NCBI GenBank assembly: GCA_025331125.1
Contig: JAOALB010000045.1
Span: 124,001 to 188,000 of the forward strand
DNA length: 64,000 nucleotides
Direction: 5' to 3'
Source: Mycogone perniciosa
Taxonomy: Eukaryota; Ascomycota; Sordariomycetes; Hypocreales; Hypocreaceae
In this document: piece after piece, positions 22,338 through 32,571 of the stretch
Layout of the letters: the number at the start of each line of letters is the position of its first letter
Numbering within the stretch: the first letter of the stretch is position 1
Made by a program: the position numbers and the translations under genes
Notes under the pieces: generated by a model
Databases searched by the model: none
What the model saw: only the letters and a program-made list of their open reading frames with translations
Told to the model about the DNA's origin: nothing

Positions 22338-24776
22338 TTACTCTTTTGTTCCGCCCTCATGAGGGCGTTCGTCATAGGTTTTAGCAAATAACCTTGGGTA
22401 TCGACTCCATAACTTCGGTTTCTGAGCCTCTAGCTCCTTGACCATGGCATGAACGCTCGGGAACATCTCCGAGCCCCAGGCTCTTTCAACCAAGCGCTTC
22501 ATGTTCTGCACTGATATTTCATTGCTGTCTCTCGCACGATCCCTGGGCCGCTCAGGCGCATGTCCGAGAGCGATACGGGATATAACACCGGAGCGAAGCA
22601 CTTGCGTATCAATCAAGACTCCTTGGTCTCGCAGGGCAGCCAATAATCGTACCCCACGGGCAACATCAAACTCGGCAAAATTCGCAGCCTGAGTGTTACT
22701 AGGAGACAGCGGTTCCGGCTTCATCGCCAGTGTTTGATCAAATCCCCATCTCACTATGGAGCGTTGCAAGGAGGTATCGAAGATCTTTCGTACAGGGTGC
22801 TCATGGTGTGGAAAAGGCAAGTCTGCTGGAATATGCTCTTTTTCGTCGGCGTCGTGAGCTACGGGGAGATCCTCTCGGTGGACTGGGATGAGTCCTCCGT
22901 ACGGAGGACTGTAGAATTGGATAATCTCCAGACTCAATTGCTCAAGCTCGCCAAGACGCCTCGAGCGCCCTAGGTTGTAAAGAAGGAGCTTCCAATATTG
23001 CACAGGTATAGCAACATCATGGCAGGAAATTCGCCTTGTGATGTCGATCGCACGATCCAGCAAGGGGTCGTTTGTGCTGCTTCTCAGGAGCTTCCTGGGC
23101 CATGCTCGTTGTGATCGTTGAAAAGGATGAGCGCCCAGTCCCCAAAAAGCACGTCGGAGAAGTCTCATGGCGCTGGTTTGCACAATGTTGACTTTCAGCG
23201 CCTCCATGCGATCAAGCACAACCTTTGCCCTTCCCAAGCCTCGTTTCGAAAGCTCGTTGCTAAGCAGCGAATTGAGTCGCTGGGATGTCGGTCCTGTCTC
23301 TATAACCCATTCAATACCCTGGAAGAGCCGTTCCTTCTTCCAATCTTCTATCCTAGCAGCTTCAGCCATGAGTAGTTGTCGGGTTTCCATATCCTCAAAT
23401 TCATCAGGGTGAATATCGCAGTGCAGCAGATCTTCGAGCAATTCATCCTCGCCGTTTCTTGCAAACGAAACCAGGATTTTGCAATATGTCCGAGAAGATA
23501 TTTCGATGCCCAATCTTTCAAGCTGGTCTATACGAGCTGAGACATCCTTAGCATCTGACCCGCGTAGTGCAAGAGACTGTAATGAACGAGGGCCAATGGT
23601 TTGGAGACCAAGCTTGTGAATAAGATTTATGGCAAATTCCACTGAGGTCCACGTGCTAGCGAACCATTTTGCGACAATAGAATCGCTGTGAATTCCCCTT
23701 GGTTCATCAGCATCAGCTGCTAACCCGAGACCGGTATTGTGAACGGTAGGTTTTTGATGATTGAGACCAATTACTGCCAGCTCATTTTCTGTCATCTGTA
23801 TAGACGGGTAGTAGTTGGTGAGAAATCGAAGAAATGGGCGGGATTTTGGTGTCGAAGGGAGGTCTTTGAATAGAATAAGCTTTTTGCGCCATGTGCGGGC
23901 GAGCTTGGACTGTCCCGATGCAAAGAGGGCCGGGATTAGATAGTCATACAGTTTGTGCTCGGTACTGAAAACGTAAAGAGTTGTCAAGGTGCTCTGCATC
24001 TTTGGAGTCGGATTGGTAACAAAACTTGCTAACAAAGCCCCAAATACGTCTGTCCCTGGTGGAAATGTTGGCGCCAGTTGCAAATGCCAACGAACAGCCT
24101 CTTCGTAATCGGCCTTATCGAGAAGGAAGTGAACAACCTTTGTGTAAAGACTAGGCCATTCGAAGTTTTCATGGGCGAGGAGCTGCTGAGCAACGTTGAC
24201 GATCATGGCAAGTCGAGCGTCCATATTCAAGGAGGCCAACAGAACCTCGTCCCGAAGAGACTCTGCGCTCTCAAGACTGAACAGACCGAGTTTCCCTTTC
24301 TCCTGTATAGACTCGAAAACCGCCCAGACACCATCAGCCCCATGACTCCCCCGCATTTCGGCTAGCACAGCTTCCCAAGACGTGACATTATCTGGCTGAA
24401 GCCTATTTTCTGCATCTTGGAGCGATTTATCGATCCTCGCGACCTGAAACTTGTCCGGCCGTGAATGGCCTGAAGCCTTCACGTGTCGCATCCGGACCTG
24501 CCCTAGACCCCCGTACTTCCTCCATAGTACTGGTTGGAACAGTGAACCCAGACTTCCAAGGTCCGTTGTTCGCCATTGACTGTATTTGGTACCTCTAGAG
24601 CCTCCTTGAAGGACTCTAAATCGTACGCTTGGCGTATTCGGGATGACAGATGGGCGACCTAGGGCAGAAGGTTGCTGATATTGTTGAAGTGCCGCCGGAG
24701 AGGTCTGCGAGGGGGATTTGGAGAGGATTCGAGCTGTAGTTGGGCAATCTGGGATCTGTCGCAAGGTCCCTCGCAT
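22338..24776 (-). CDS. Mitochondrial PPR-like protein (CYA5-type translational factor?)
   Basis: An intronless 812-residue protein. The open frame extends 12 codons upstream, but only from a TTG; the first ATG is at 24776, and an ATG further upstream is followed at once by TGA. The N-terminus is Arg/Ser/Gln-rich without acids, consistent with a mitochondrial presequence. The body is helical with degenerate ~35-residue repeats, for example LYTKVVHFLLDKADYEEAVRWHL and YLIPALFASGQSKLARTWRKKL, resembling pentatricopeptide repeats. Fungal proteins of this size and make-up include translational activators of mitochondrial mRNAs such as CYA-5. The RNA target cannot be read from sequence. The PPR assignment is an inference from pattern; confidence in the gene itself is high. 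Confidence 0.7.
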   Translation of the reverse strand: MRGTLRQIPDCPTTARILSKSPSQTSPAALQQYQQPSALGRPSVIPNTPSVRFRVLQGGSRGTKYSQWRTTDLGSLGSLFQPVLWRKYGGLGQVRMRHVKASGHSRPDKFQVARIDKSLQDAENRLQPDNVTSWEAVLAEMRGSHGADGVWAVFESIQEKGKLGLFSLESAESLRDEVLLASLNMDARLAMIVNVAQQLLAHENFEWPSLYTKVVHFLLDKADYEEAVRWHLQLAPTFPPGTDVFGALLASFVTNPTPKMQSTLTTLYVFSTEHKLYDYLIPALFASGQSKLARTWRKKLILFKDLPSTPKSRPFLRFLTNYYPSIQMTENELAVIGLNHQKPTVHNTGLGLAADADEPRGIHSDSIVAKWFASTWTSVEFAINLIHKLGLQTIGPRSLQSLALRGSDAKDVSARIDQLERLGIEISSRTYCKILVSFARNGEDELLEDLLHCDIHPDEFEDMETRQLLMAEAARIEDWKKERLFQGIEWVIETGPTSQRLNSLLSNELSKRGLGRAKVVLDRMEALKVNIVQTSAMRLLRRAFWGLGAHPFQRSQRAWPRKLLRSSTNDPLLDRAIDITRRISCHDVAIPVQYWKLLLYNLGRSRRLGELEQLSLEIIQFYSPPYGGLIPVHREDLPVAHDADEKEHIPADLPFPHHEHPVRKIFDTSLQRSIVRWGFDQTLAMKPEPLSPSNTQAANFAEFDVARGVRLLAALRDQGVLIDTQVLRSGVISRIALGHAPERPRDRARDSNEISVQNMKRLVERAWGSEMFPSVHAMVKELEAQKPKLWSRYPRLFAKTYDERPHEGGTKE

Positions 24777-25112
24777 TCCTGGGATTGCCTCCAACCAGCC
24801 GCAGCTCTCCAAGATGTGTCACCGCATTGAATAAAGTTAATCAATAATGTCTCTCAATAATAAATTTGTGAACGGTGTTCCGAAAAGCTCTGCAATGGTG
24901 GTCGGAATTGAAGATGTCGAGTGCGTGCATCAATCAAGTACGTGCCCCACACTCATCAAGGTCATTCATTGCTGAGTCATTCGGCTACCCACCGTGAGCC
25001 AGATTATGGCCTCATTTCTTCAACCGAGCCTCTTCGACATCTGGACGCCGATTCAATCACTCCACCACGTACCTCCGACATAACAGAAGCCTCGCGCGCG
25101 TCAACCTTCAAA
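24777..25112. promoter_or_regulatory. Bidirectional promoter, PPR protein / COX7-type subunit
   Basis: Only 336 bp separate two divergent nuclear genes for mitochondrial proteins, so a shared promoter is likely. AT-rich sequence lies at 24835-24870. No exact copy of the dispersed palindrome is present. Confidence 0.55.
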
Positions 25113-25556
25113 ATGAGGTAAGCCTTCCCCTGTCGACGAAGGCTGCCGGGCCTCTCAATTCCCTTTGCAGCACCTCAATGCGCCGACAGTCCTCGGCCAA
25201 GACTATTATCTCGAATCTGATACTGACGCCTTGCCAGCATGATCAACGCTAAGAACAGGGTGCCTCAGCTTCAGCGCGCCTACCAGCAGGCTTACAAGGC
25301 CCACACCCGCCTGTGGATGATTGTAAGCTAGAATTGACGTCCTTGCAATCCGATCGACTCTATGCTGATATGAATCATCACAGGGCTCGCGAAGCCGCTG
25401 GTACATGACGCCTTACCTCATTGTCCTTTGGGGTGGCTTCGGCGGTTCGTTCCCGACTTCGAAAACTCAATGATTCAATCTAACGAAGTTATAGCTACCT
25501 TGTACGCTGCTGGACGAAAGGTTGCTGGCCACAACACCTGGTTCGGTAAGGATTAA
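25113..25556 (+). CDS. Cytochrome c oxidase subunit VIIa / Cox7-like
   Basis: Exons 25113-25117, 25238-25322, 25384-25444 and 25495-25556 give a 70-residue protein. It starts MSMINAKNRVPQLQRAYQQA, has one hydrophobic segment (TPYLIVLWGGFGATLYAAG) and ends GHNTWFGKD. The N-x-V-P-x-L-Q motif before a single membrane helix fits the COX7a/Cox7 family of small structural subunits of complex IV. The first exon is 5 nt (ATGAG); an alternative start is the next ATG at 25239, so the first two residues are uncertain. No cleavable presequence is evident. It is divergent from a mitochondrial PPR-like gene. The family is a moderate call because the protein is so short. Confidence 0.72.
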
Positions 25557-25893
25557 GATGCGAAATACACTGCCAAGTCATGTCGATCAGGTCGCTCAGA
25601 GACTGGGGAAATGGGAGTTGGGAAGATGTGTGATGGGTAGTCTGGTAGACAGTCCAACAGGGTCCTGCAACCCCTTTTCTATGTCTCCCACATCATTTAA
25701 CCGTCAACCAGAGCATCCGCTGTGAATTGTCTACGCAACTATAGTCAAACGCAACCATTACTCCATATGTCAGTAGAATACATGTGAAAAAAAGTGTGCA
25801 TCAGATATGCCACACAGCAGAATCCGACCCTTGTCATTGGTGGCATACGAATTCCACAATACCTCTATGCTCGCCAGCAATTACCTTCCCAAT
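25557..25893. other. Convergent 3' intergenic region (COX7-type / clathrin light chain)
   Basis: This 337 bp stretch holds the 3' ends of two converging genes, with an A-rich run at 25785-25795. No gene or repeat is seen. Confidence 0.5.
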
Positions 25894-26724
25894 CTAGTAG
25901 CCCGTGGCACCAGGTGCTTTTTCGTCCTTGCGCAGGTTCATCAGCGTCTCACGGAAGCGCTCCTTGCCGGATCCAACGGCACCACCCTTAGCACCCTTTC
26001 CACTGACATCCACCAGCTTAGCAATTCGGTCCCAGCTCGTACCGCCAGAGACAGTGTCTTCCCGGCTAGCAAGGAATTCCTCTGCCTCCTTTCGTGTCTG
26101 CGCAATGCCCTTCTCCTTCTTTGAGTTGTAGTTGTCGTAAAAGTCGTCGATGTTTTGCTGGGCTTCCTTGATGGTTTCCTCTCGCTGAGCAGCAAATTGC
26201 TCGGCTCTCTTAGAGATCTGTGCATCCCGGCGCTCCCTCCACTCCTTGATGACTTCGGGTTCCTCCTCATCGGCAGCATATGATTGGTATCCCGAGTTGT
26301 AGTTTACGGATGGGCCAGTCATAAGGGTTTCACCGGGAATTCCGCTGGCGCCCTAGAAAACAAAGTTCTGTCAGCGTCGCATGGCCCGTCGGATGGCATT
26401 GGCAATACTCACAGCTGAGGGACTGGCCAGATCTGGGAATTGAGACTCGAATGTAGATTCAGCATTGTTGGATTCTCCCAGGAGGTCACCACTGGCCTCA
26501 GTGAAAGCGTTTGCGTCATCACTCGTCGCGAACTGGTTCGCATCATCGCCCAGAAGAGCCTTTTCTCGAGCAAGAAAATCCTGGGCAGAAGGGTCGTCGG
26601 AGGCCTCTCTGATATCGGTTTGCGCTTGAAGTTCTAGTTAGTCGAAAGAAGAAATGTCCCTATGCAATGCTGGGAGCTCACCCCCAGAGTCAAAGTCCTC
26701 CAGAGAAGGGAAACGGTCCGCCAT
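25894..26724 (-). CDS. clc1: Clathrin light chain
   Basis: Exons 26724-26682, 26633-26413 and 26352-25894 give 240 residues. It begins MADRFPSLEDFDSGELQAQ, followed by an acidic region (SAQDFLAREKALLGDDANQF), the segment where light chains carry the regulatory acidic motif. Then comes a long charged heptad helix that wraps the heavy chain (EVIKEWRERRDAQISKRAEQ, QNIDDFYDNYNSKKEKG) and a C-terminal block GTSWDRIAKLVDVSGKGAKG. It stabilises clathrin triskelia at TGN, endosomes and plasma membrane. The AP-1 gamma gene lies about 8 kb away. It is divergent from the Rtt103-type gene. Confidence 0.94.
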
Positions 26725-27337
26725 CTTGAACAGAATTATAGGGGTCCCGTAGAAACAATCCGAATATTCTATACTCGTTCGTCAAAATATATATTCAGAG
26801 AGTGCGGTGAGGTTGAAGGCTTTGGTTCGCAGGGGGCCGCGATGATGGTGATCTTGATCCAAGTCTACTGGTAGCAGCCCGCATTGCAGTGACCATCTGT
26901 TCCCTGTCACTGGCTAGCCAATTCTGCCGGGCGGTGAGTCTGGTTGAGGCATAGCTTCGTGCACCGAATATTGAATAATCCCATACAGCAATACAGGCTA
27001 ATGCAAATATCCAGTCGTTTGATAGCTTGTTTCCCTGTGCCTGAGCTTCTATCAAGTAACTTTTCCCTCTGACAGTGGAAGTTTCAATCATATTTCCCAG
27101 TCATATTGGATTATCAATTCACAGGAAGCTCGTCATCATCGAACAGATTTCAGCGCAGTTGCGACAATCCGCTGCACTAGCTGGTTGTGCCCTGCAATCG
27201 GACCGCGACGCCTGTCTGCTCACCTAAAGGACAACGCCCGTAGATACGTCTTCACTAGAGCTCGGGGCCTAGGGCTCGACTCTTTAAAGCTCTTTACACG
27301 AGACCTGAGAAGATTTAATAATCTCACAGCGTAAAGC
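26725..27337. promoter_or_regulatory. Divergent promoter, clathrin light chain / Rtt103-type gene
   Basis: A 613 bp region. A 98-codon minus-strand ORF at 26795-27091 shows no recognisable domain and overlaps the expected promoter, so I do not call it. No dispersed palindrome copies are present. Confidence 0.5.
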
Positions 27338-28737
27338 ATGGCGTACAATGATGACTCCGTTCTGGCGCGTCTCTCGGCATTGAACGAGAGTCATGACAGT
27401 ATCGCCACAGCAGCTCAATGGATCATGTTCCACAGGTATGTCCAATTACCATGGAAAACGCAACTTTTCCGACGCGCTTACACATCAACTTCTAGACGAC
27501 ACGCAGATCGCACAGTCCAGCTTTGGATGCAGCGATTGAAGGAATCATCAAGCCCAAAACGACTGAGCTTGGTTTATCTCGCCAATGGTATGCTATTCAC
27601 AAACCGCCTAAAACGAGGACGCCTAAGACCTAGAGCTCATGATTTCGATACTAATGCGGTTATGTCGTCTCAGAGGTTGCGCAACAGTCCAGAATTCGCC
27701 ACAAGGAAGACTTCATTCTCGCTTTCTCCCCCATCATAGCTGAGGCAATCGCTGTTGCTTACAAAGGAGCAACAGCGGATATTCAAGCCAAGCTACGACG
27801 CGTCATAGATGTTTGGAAGGACCGGTCCATCTTTGAAGCGCCAATTCAAGGAGCGATCGAGACGCGTCTAACCGGTATGCAAACCCCTTGTGATTTAAAG
27901 CGCCCTATACTGACGAGGCAAACAGAGTTGGATAAGGCCCGAGGGGCTGTTAAACCTGGCTTCGGAGGTTCTCCTTTTAGTTCAGCAACATCTGTGCCAT
28001 CCGAATTCACACCTTTGGTGTCTGCTCACCAGACAGTTACCAAGCTCAGTGTGCCTCTCAAGGCTACAGTCGCTTCTGCAAATCAGGAATACGAGAAGCA
28101 GATAGATCCTGCAATCGCCGTTCCCTCTGCACCAGTTTATGCTGCACGCTTAAATGGCTTGCTCAAAACGCTTGCAAGTGCCGAGAGCGCAGTGGCGGAG
28201 TGTGTGAAGGCTCGAGAGGGCCTGATATCTGGCTTGGAGAGAATTTTGTATGCCAACCGAGCGGCTTTAGAGAGCGACAGAAGTACTGCTTCTGAACTGT
28301 TGAAACGGAAGCGTGAGATTGAGGATAAGAAGCAGCAAGTTGAAGTGGCTATCATGAGAGCACTCGGTCCTGCCGAGAGCAGCGGATCACACATAGAAGG
28401 AGAAGATGGTAGTCCATCTGCAGAACCGGACCGACCAGAGATAGAAGCGCTGACGCCACCCTCCATGGATGATGATGATTATGATGATGATGAGCCCGCA
28501 GTCATGTCAGAGGCACAACCATCACAAGAGATGACGACGGATGAGAAACCAGTCGCCGCCTCGGGGATCGAGATGCTTTCTAGCTTGGCATCCTCCTATC
28601 AGTCACTCCCTATCTCAACCAACGGCTCCAATAAGAGACGACGTGTGGATGACAGCGGTGACTTTCCTGATCTCGGAGGTGACGATGGCATAGATGCCGA
28701 GGTGGCAGAAATGCTGAAGGACGGCACGGACTCATGA
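27338..28737 (+). CDS. rtt103: CID-domain protein, Rtt103-like (RNA polymerase II CTD binding)
   Basis: Exons 27338-27435, 27496-27587, 27674-27874 and 27926-28737 give 400 residues. Residues 1 to ~135 form a CTD-interacting domain: LSALNESHDSIATAAQWIMFHRRHADRTVQLW, then LSLVYLANEVAQQSR and VIDVWKDRSIF. A coiled region (residues ~190-265) is followed by an acidic stretch with DDDDYDDDE from a GAT repeat, and a basic GSNKRRRVDD that could be a nuclear localisation signal. Rtt103 binds Ser2-phosphorylated CTD and aids transcription termination with the Rat1 exonuclease. RPRD-type animal homologues share this CID plus coiled-coil layout. Introns are within the first third of the gene only. Confidence 0.88.
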
Positions 28738-29386
28738 AGAGACGATGGAGACACAGAGCTTGTGTTTTGTGGTGGTTGAAGCTTCTGGAGTTCTTGGGAC
28801 TTGCTATTGCGGAATCTGCAACGTCAGTTTATGCGATCTGTACTGTATCTTGCTATTTGGAGCGATGGGTGGTTTGGTTGAGCCAAACGATATTATGGAG
28901 ACTGACTAATAATAAGATCCTCCATTAGGAATAAGAGATTGTCTTGTGATTTGTCCATCCGAGAAGAGCAGGCATGTTGCACATATAAAGTTAACGGCTA
29001 AGTAATCACCATAAGCATACTTTGTACGAAGTATATGTTTCTTATATACTAGATATTCCATATGTGGAACCCTTTGTGAAAAATATATTCTTTTTCTAAG
29101 GACTCGGGCTTTTCAGTTAACGTCGTTGCCGGACGCCCTACAGACTACGGAGCACCGACCGAAGCTGGACCCACCGTTCAATTTTTGGCCTGTCTGGTTT
29201 TAACTGTAATAAATGCCGCGACCATATGACGGCATCTCCCAGCCAGTGGAATAATTCCGATCTCTGTCCTCCACACTTCTCTCCCACAAAGCTCCTCAAG
29301 CGCAGTTCATTCTTCGCATCGCAAACGCTCCTCGCGACTCGATGACGCACCGTTGGGCGACCACGTAAGGGTCCCCTCGGTTCAAC
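28738..29386. other. 3' UTR of the Rtt103-type gene and promoter of the ABC transporter
   Basis: A 649 bp region between two plus-strand genes. It holds one TACGAAGTA (29025-29033) in an AT-rich stretch at 28970-29100, a likely 3' end region. No gene is seen. Confidence 0.5.
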
Positions 29387-31795
29387 ATGAACATGAATGC
29401 CGGAGTGCTTCGACGAGCGCGGCTGCCCCGGCTTGCCTCAGCGCAAGAGCCTTCAATCCGTCCGCTGGCGCAATGCTTGCAGAAGCCTGAGCCTCTTCTT
29501 CTGTCGCAATCACGGTTCTTCCACACGCCAATCGTTCGTTCTCCTGCGCTTCCGACCTTTACATTCGCTGCCTTTCAGTCTGGCGCTAGCTCTGCTCTGG
29601 TACCCTCTAGGCCCTTGGGGCTTTGCGGTCGATCGTCCCACCACGGAAATATCTTGAATCTTTTGCGCCAATTCTCCACAGGATCACCTGTTCGACAAGA
29701 GGTCCAATCCCAAGTTGGGGGCGCAACTAAGCAGACAGCAGAGAAATCAAGCCAACCCGGACGAGCCGCCGAAGAAGATGACAGCCAGGAATTCCAGAAA
29801 AGCGAAAAGGCCGCCAATGCGGCGCAGATCAACCTATCAGCTCGGTTATCGAAAGAGGGCAAGCCTCAGGCAAAGGCTGGCTTTTCGGAGATATGGAGAC
29901 TCATCTCGATTGCACGGCCCGAAGCTCGTTGGCTCGGTCTGGCTTTCTTCTTTCTCGTGATCTCTTCTAGTGTTACCATGTTGATCCCGTTCACTGTTGG
30001 CCGCATCCTAGATATTTCAACCAAGAGCGATACTGACGATGCCCGTGTGTTTGGTCTCTCACTAAATCAGTTCTTTGTCGCCCTAGGCGCTGTTCTGACG
30101 GTGGGCGCCATAACCAGCTTTGGACGAGTCATTCTGCTGCGTGTTATTGGCGAAAGAGTTGTTGCCAGGTTGCGGTCACAGCTCTATAGACGGACCTATG
30201 TGCAAGATGCCGAATTCTTTGACGCCAATCGGGTTGGCGACCTCATCTCTCGACTCGGTTCCGACTCGGTCATTGTGGGCAAGTCTGTTACTTCCAACTT
30301 GAGTGATGGTCTCAGGGCAATTTTCAGCGGCGGTGCTGGTTTTGCCATCATGGTCTGGACCAGCCCCCAGCTGACCGGTATCTTGCTCCTCATGTTCCCC
30401 CCGATTGCCATTGGAGCCTTCTTCTACGGACGAGCCATTCGAAACGTGAGCAGGGCAATACAAAGAAACCTCGGAACACTTACGAAGATCGCCGAGGAGC
30501 GGCTAGGAAACATCAAGACCAGCCAGGCATTCGTTGGTGAGGTGCAAGAGGTTAGCCGGTACAACACGCAGATCAGGAAGATTTTCGCGCTTGGCAAGAA
30601 GGAATCATTGATTGCCGCCACTTTCTTTGCCTCAACCGGGTGGGCTGGAAATATGACCATTCTGGCCATGTTGGTGGTTGGTGGCAACCTCGTAAGATCT
30701 GGAGCTATGTCCCTAGGAGACTTGACCTCCTTCATGATGTACACGGCGTTTGCAGGCTCCAGTCTCTTTGGCTTATCTGGCTTCTACTCAGAACTCATGA
30801 AGGGTGTTGGTGCTGCCAGTCGATTGTTTGAACTACAGGACCGGCAACCAGGCATCCACCAAACAGTTGGTGTCCCCGTAAAGTCGGCCCAGGGGCCCAT
30901 CAAGTTTTCAGACGTCCATTTCGCCTACCCAACACGGCCCGCCGTCGCAATATTCAACGGCTTGAACTTTGAAATCGCATCAGGCAGCAATGTCTGCGTC
31001 GTCGGGCCGTCTGGTGGCGGTAAGTCAACAGTTGCATCCCTGCTCTTGAGATTCTATAACCCAACGTCTGGATCCATCATGATTAATGGCGTTGACGTCT
31101 CGACTATGAACGTCAAGTCCCTAAGACGACGGATCGGCGTCGTGTCACAAGAGCCGGTGCTGTTCTCTGGCACTATTGCCGAGAACATTGCTTATGGAAA
31201 GCCTCATGCAACCCGGGCGGAGATCATCTCGGCAGCCAGAAGAGCCAACTGTACTTTCATCAGTGACCTACCAGACGGCTTGGAAACACAGGTTGGCGCC
31301 CGAGGATCTCAGCTATCGGGTGGCCAGAAGCAGCGAATCGCCATTGCCAGAGCACTGCTCAAAGATCCCGATATTCTGATCCTCGATGAAGCTACGTCAG
31401 CCTTAGATGCAGAGTCTGAAACTTTGGTCAATGAGGCTCTTGCCGGATTACTCCGCGGGCATAACACCACGATATCCATTGCGCACCGACTGTCGACAAT
31501 CAAGAGATCGGACCAAATTATCGTCCTCAACAAGGAAGGCAAAGTGGCCGAGATTGGCAGCTACTCGCAACTGGCAGCAGACAGGGGAAGTGCTTTCAGC
31601 AAGTTAATGGAGTGGCAGATGAGTGGTGGCGAGATTCCCGAGAAGAGAAGCCCCGAGTCTCCTCACATCACAGAGTTTGAGGAGATTGAGCAAGACCTCG
31701 CGGGCGAAGAAGAACGGGAAAGATTACGAGAGGAGGAAGAGGAACAGCCCGAGAAAGAGAAGGTTTCTTCACCCGAACAGCAAAGGCGCCCTTGA
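29387..31795 (+). CDS. Mitochondrial ABC half-transporter, Mdl1/ABCB10 type
   Basis: An intronless 802-residue protein. A long Arg/Ser-rich N-terminus without early acidic residues (MNMNAGVLRRARLPRLASAQ) fits a mitochondrial presequence. A six-helix ABC membrane domain starts near residue 180 (WLGLAFFFLVISSSVTMLIPFTV). The nucleotide-binding domain is complete: Walker A GPSGGGKST (540-548), Q-loop VVSQEP, signature LSGGQKQR (643-650), Walker B ILILDEATSALD (663-674) and H-loop IAHRLST (~700). The C-terminus is a charged Glu-rich tail. Yeast Mdl1 exports peptides made by matrix proteolysis across the inner membrane; the same role is inferred. Atm1-type iron-sulphur exporters are an alternative, but the sequence reads closer to ABCB10/Mdl1. 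A second ATG lies two codons downstream. Confidence 0.9.
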   Translation: MNMNAGVLRRARLPRLASAQEPSIRPLAQCLQKPEPLLLSQSRFFHTPIVRSPALPTFTFAAFQSGASSALVPSRPLGLCGRSSHHGNILNLLRQFSTGSPVRQEVQSQVGGATKQTAEKSSQPGRAAEEDDSQEFQKSEKAANAAQINLSARLSKEGKPQAKAGFSEIWRLISIARPEARWLGLAFFFLVISSSVTMLIPFTVGRILDISTKSDTDDARVFGLSLNQFFVALGAVLTVGAITSFGRVILLRVIGERVVARLRSQLYRRTYVQDAEFFDANRVGDLISRLGSDSVIVGKSVTSNLSDGLRAIFSGGAGFAIMVWTSPQLTGILLLMFPPIAIGAFFYGRAIRNVSRAIQRNLGTLTKIAEERLGNIKTSQAFVGEVQEVSRYNTQIRKIFALGKKESLIAATFFASTGWAGNMTILAMLVVGGNLVRSGAMSLGDLTSFMMYTAFAGSSLFGLSGFYSELMKGVGAASRLFELQDRQPGIHQTVGVPVKSAQGPIKFSDVHFAYPTRPAVAIFNGLNFEIASGSNVCVVGPSGGGKSTVASLLLRFYNPTSGSIMINGVDVSTMNVKSLRRRIGVVSQEPVLFSGTIAENIAYGKPHATRAEIISAARRANCTFISDLPDGLETQVGARGSQLSGGQKQRIAIARALLKDPDILILDEATSALDAESETLVNEALAGLLRGHNTTISIAHRLSTIKRSDQIIVLNKEGKVAEIGSYSQLAADRGSAFSKLMEWQMSGGEIPEKRSPESPHITEFEEIEQDLAGEEERERLREEEEEQPEKEKVSSPEQQRRP

Positions 31796-32248
31796 AGAGG
31801 ATGGGCAATAGGCATGTTTAACCCAACACGGCCCTTTTGGGCCACAGCCACATGAAGCTCGCCACCAGCGTTGCCAGTGGCTCTAAGATATTAACCAGTC
31901 AATCTTGTAAAACTACCTAGCATACAGTGACGCGTTTCAGCCGCGTTCACCATGTAGATAACCTTAGACATCGAGTATTCTGAAGGCGGTTGCATAGATA
32001 ATAACACCACTCAAACTCGTACCTAACGATGTTTTGAGATGAGCTGGAGAGGGTGACAAGTCTGTTAATACGCTTATTTCTTGGAGGAAGAAAGGGGTAC
32101 AAAAATAGACGAGTAATACTATCAATAATTGCCGAACCACTTATTGCGATGATTTGCAGTCACTAAGAGATGCGATGGTCTTAGTGACGACACATTAGTA
32201 CATTCAGCCGTAGTTATTAGCTGTTTGCGGAAAATGGGTGATGGTGTG

Positions 32249-32316
32249 TACGGAGTACGAAGTAATATGTCCTAGTACGAAGTACGAAGTACGGAGTACT
32301 CCGTAGATACTTCGTA
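32249..32316. repeat. 7-bp-period array of TACGAAG/TACGGAG words
   Basis: Within 68 bp the sequence holds TACGGAGTA, TACGAAGTA (three copies), a second TACGGAGTA, TACTCCGTA and TACTTCGTA. Successive units share the TA at their junction, so the period is 7. Positions 32290-32305 form the perfect 16-bp palindrome TACGGAGTACTCCGTA. Confidence 0.9.
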
Positions 32317-32525
32317 GTTGGATAGATATAGTAGTCAATCACATGCTCGGAGGCTGGGACTGTAGCGTGGCGGCCAACCTTTGAACTAAGAACCAACAAA
32401 TTCCATTGCTGGTCTCGAAAATCGCCGCAGATTTACGAGTACTCGTATAACAATAGGCGGTGTCGTCTTTCCAGATCGATCATCCTATCCACTAGCCGGG
32501 ATCGTCGTGTTAAATCCCGACCCAA

Positions 32526-32571
32526 TCACAAGCACAAACACAAGCACAGGCACAAGCACAAGCACAGACAC
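32526..32571 (+). repeat. Degenerate hexanucleotide tandem (CACAAG-type)
   Basis: About seven imperfect hexamer units of the CACAAG/CACAGG/CACAGA type run in tandem. It is a simple repeat in the probable 5' region of the lipase-like gene. Confidence 0.8.

Noticed and set aside
22890..22915. Palindrome TCCTCCGTACGGAGGA inside the PPR gene as a coding copy of the dispersed word
   Set aside because: It shares CCGTACGG but not the TAC/GTA outer arms, so it is not an exact member of the family.
24774..24812. Longer PPR protein starting at 24812
   Set aside because: That start is TTG; an in-frame upstream ATG is followed by TGA. The first usable ATG is at 24776.
26795..27091. 98-codon minus-strand ORF between clathrin light chain and the Rtt103-type gene
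   Set aside because: No known domain, composition like noncoding DNA, and it occupies the divergent promoter.
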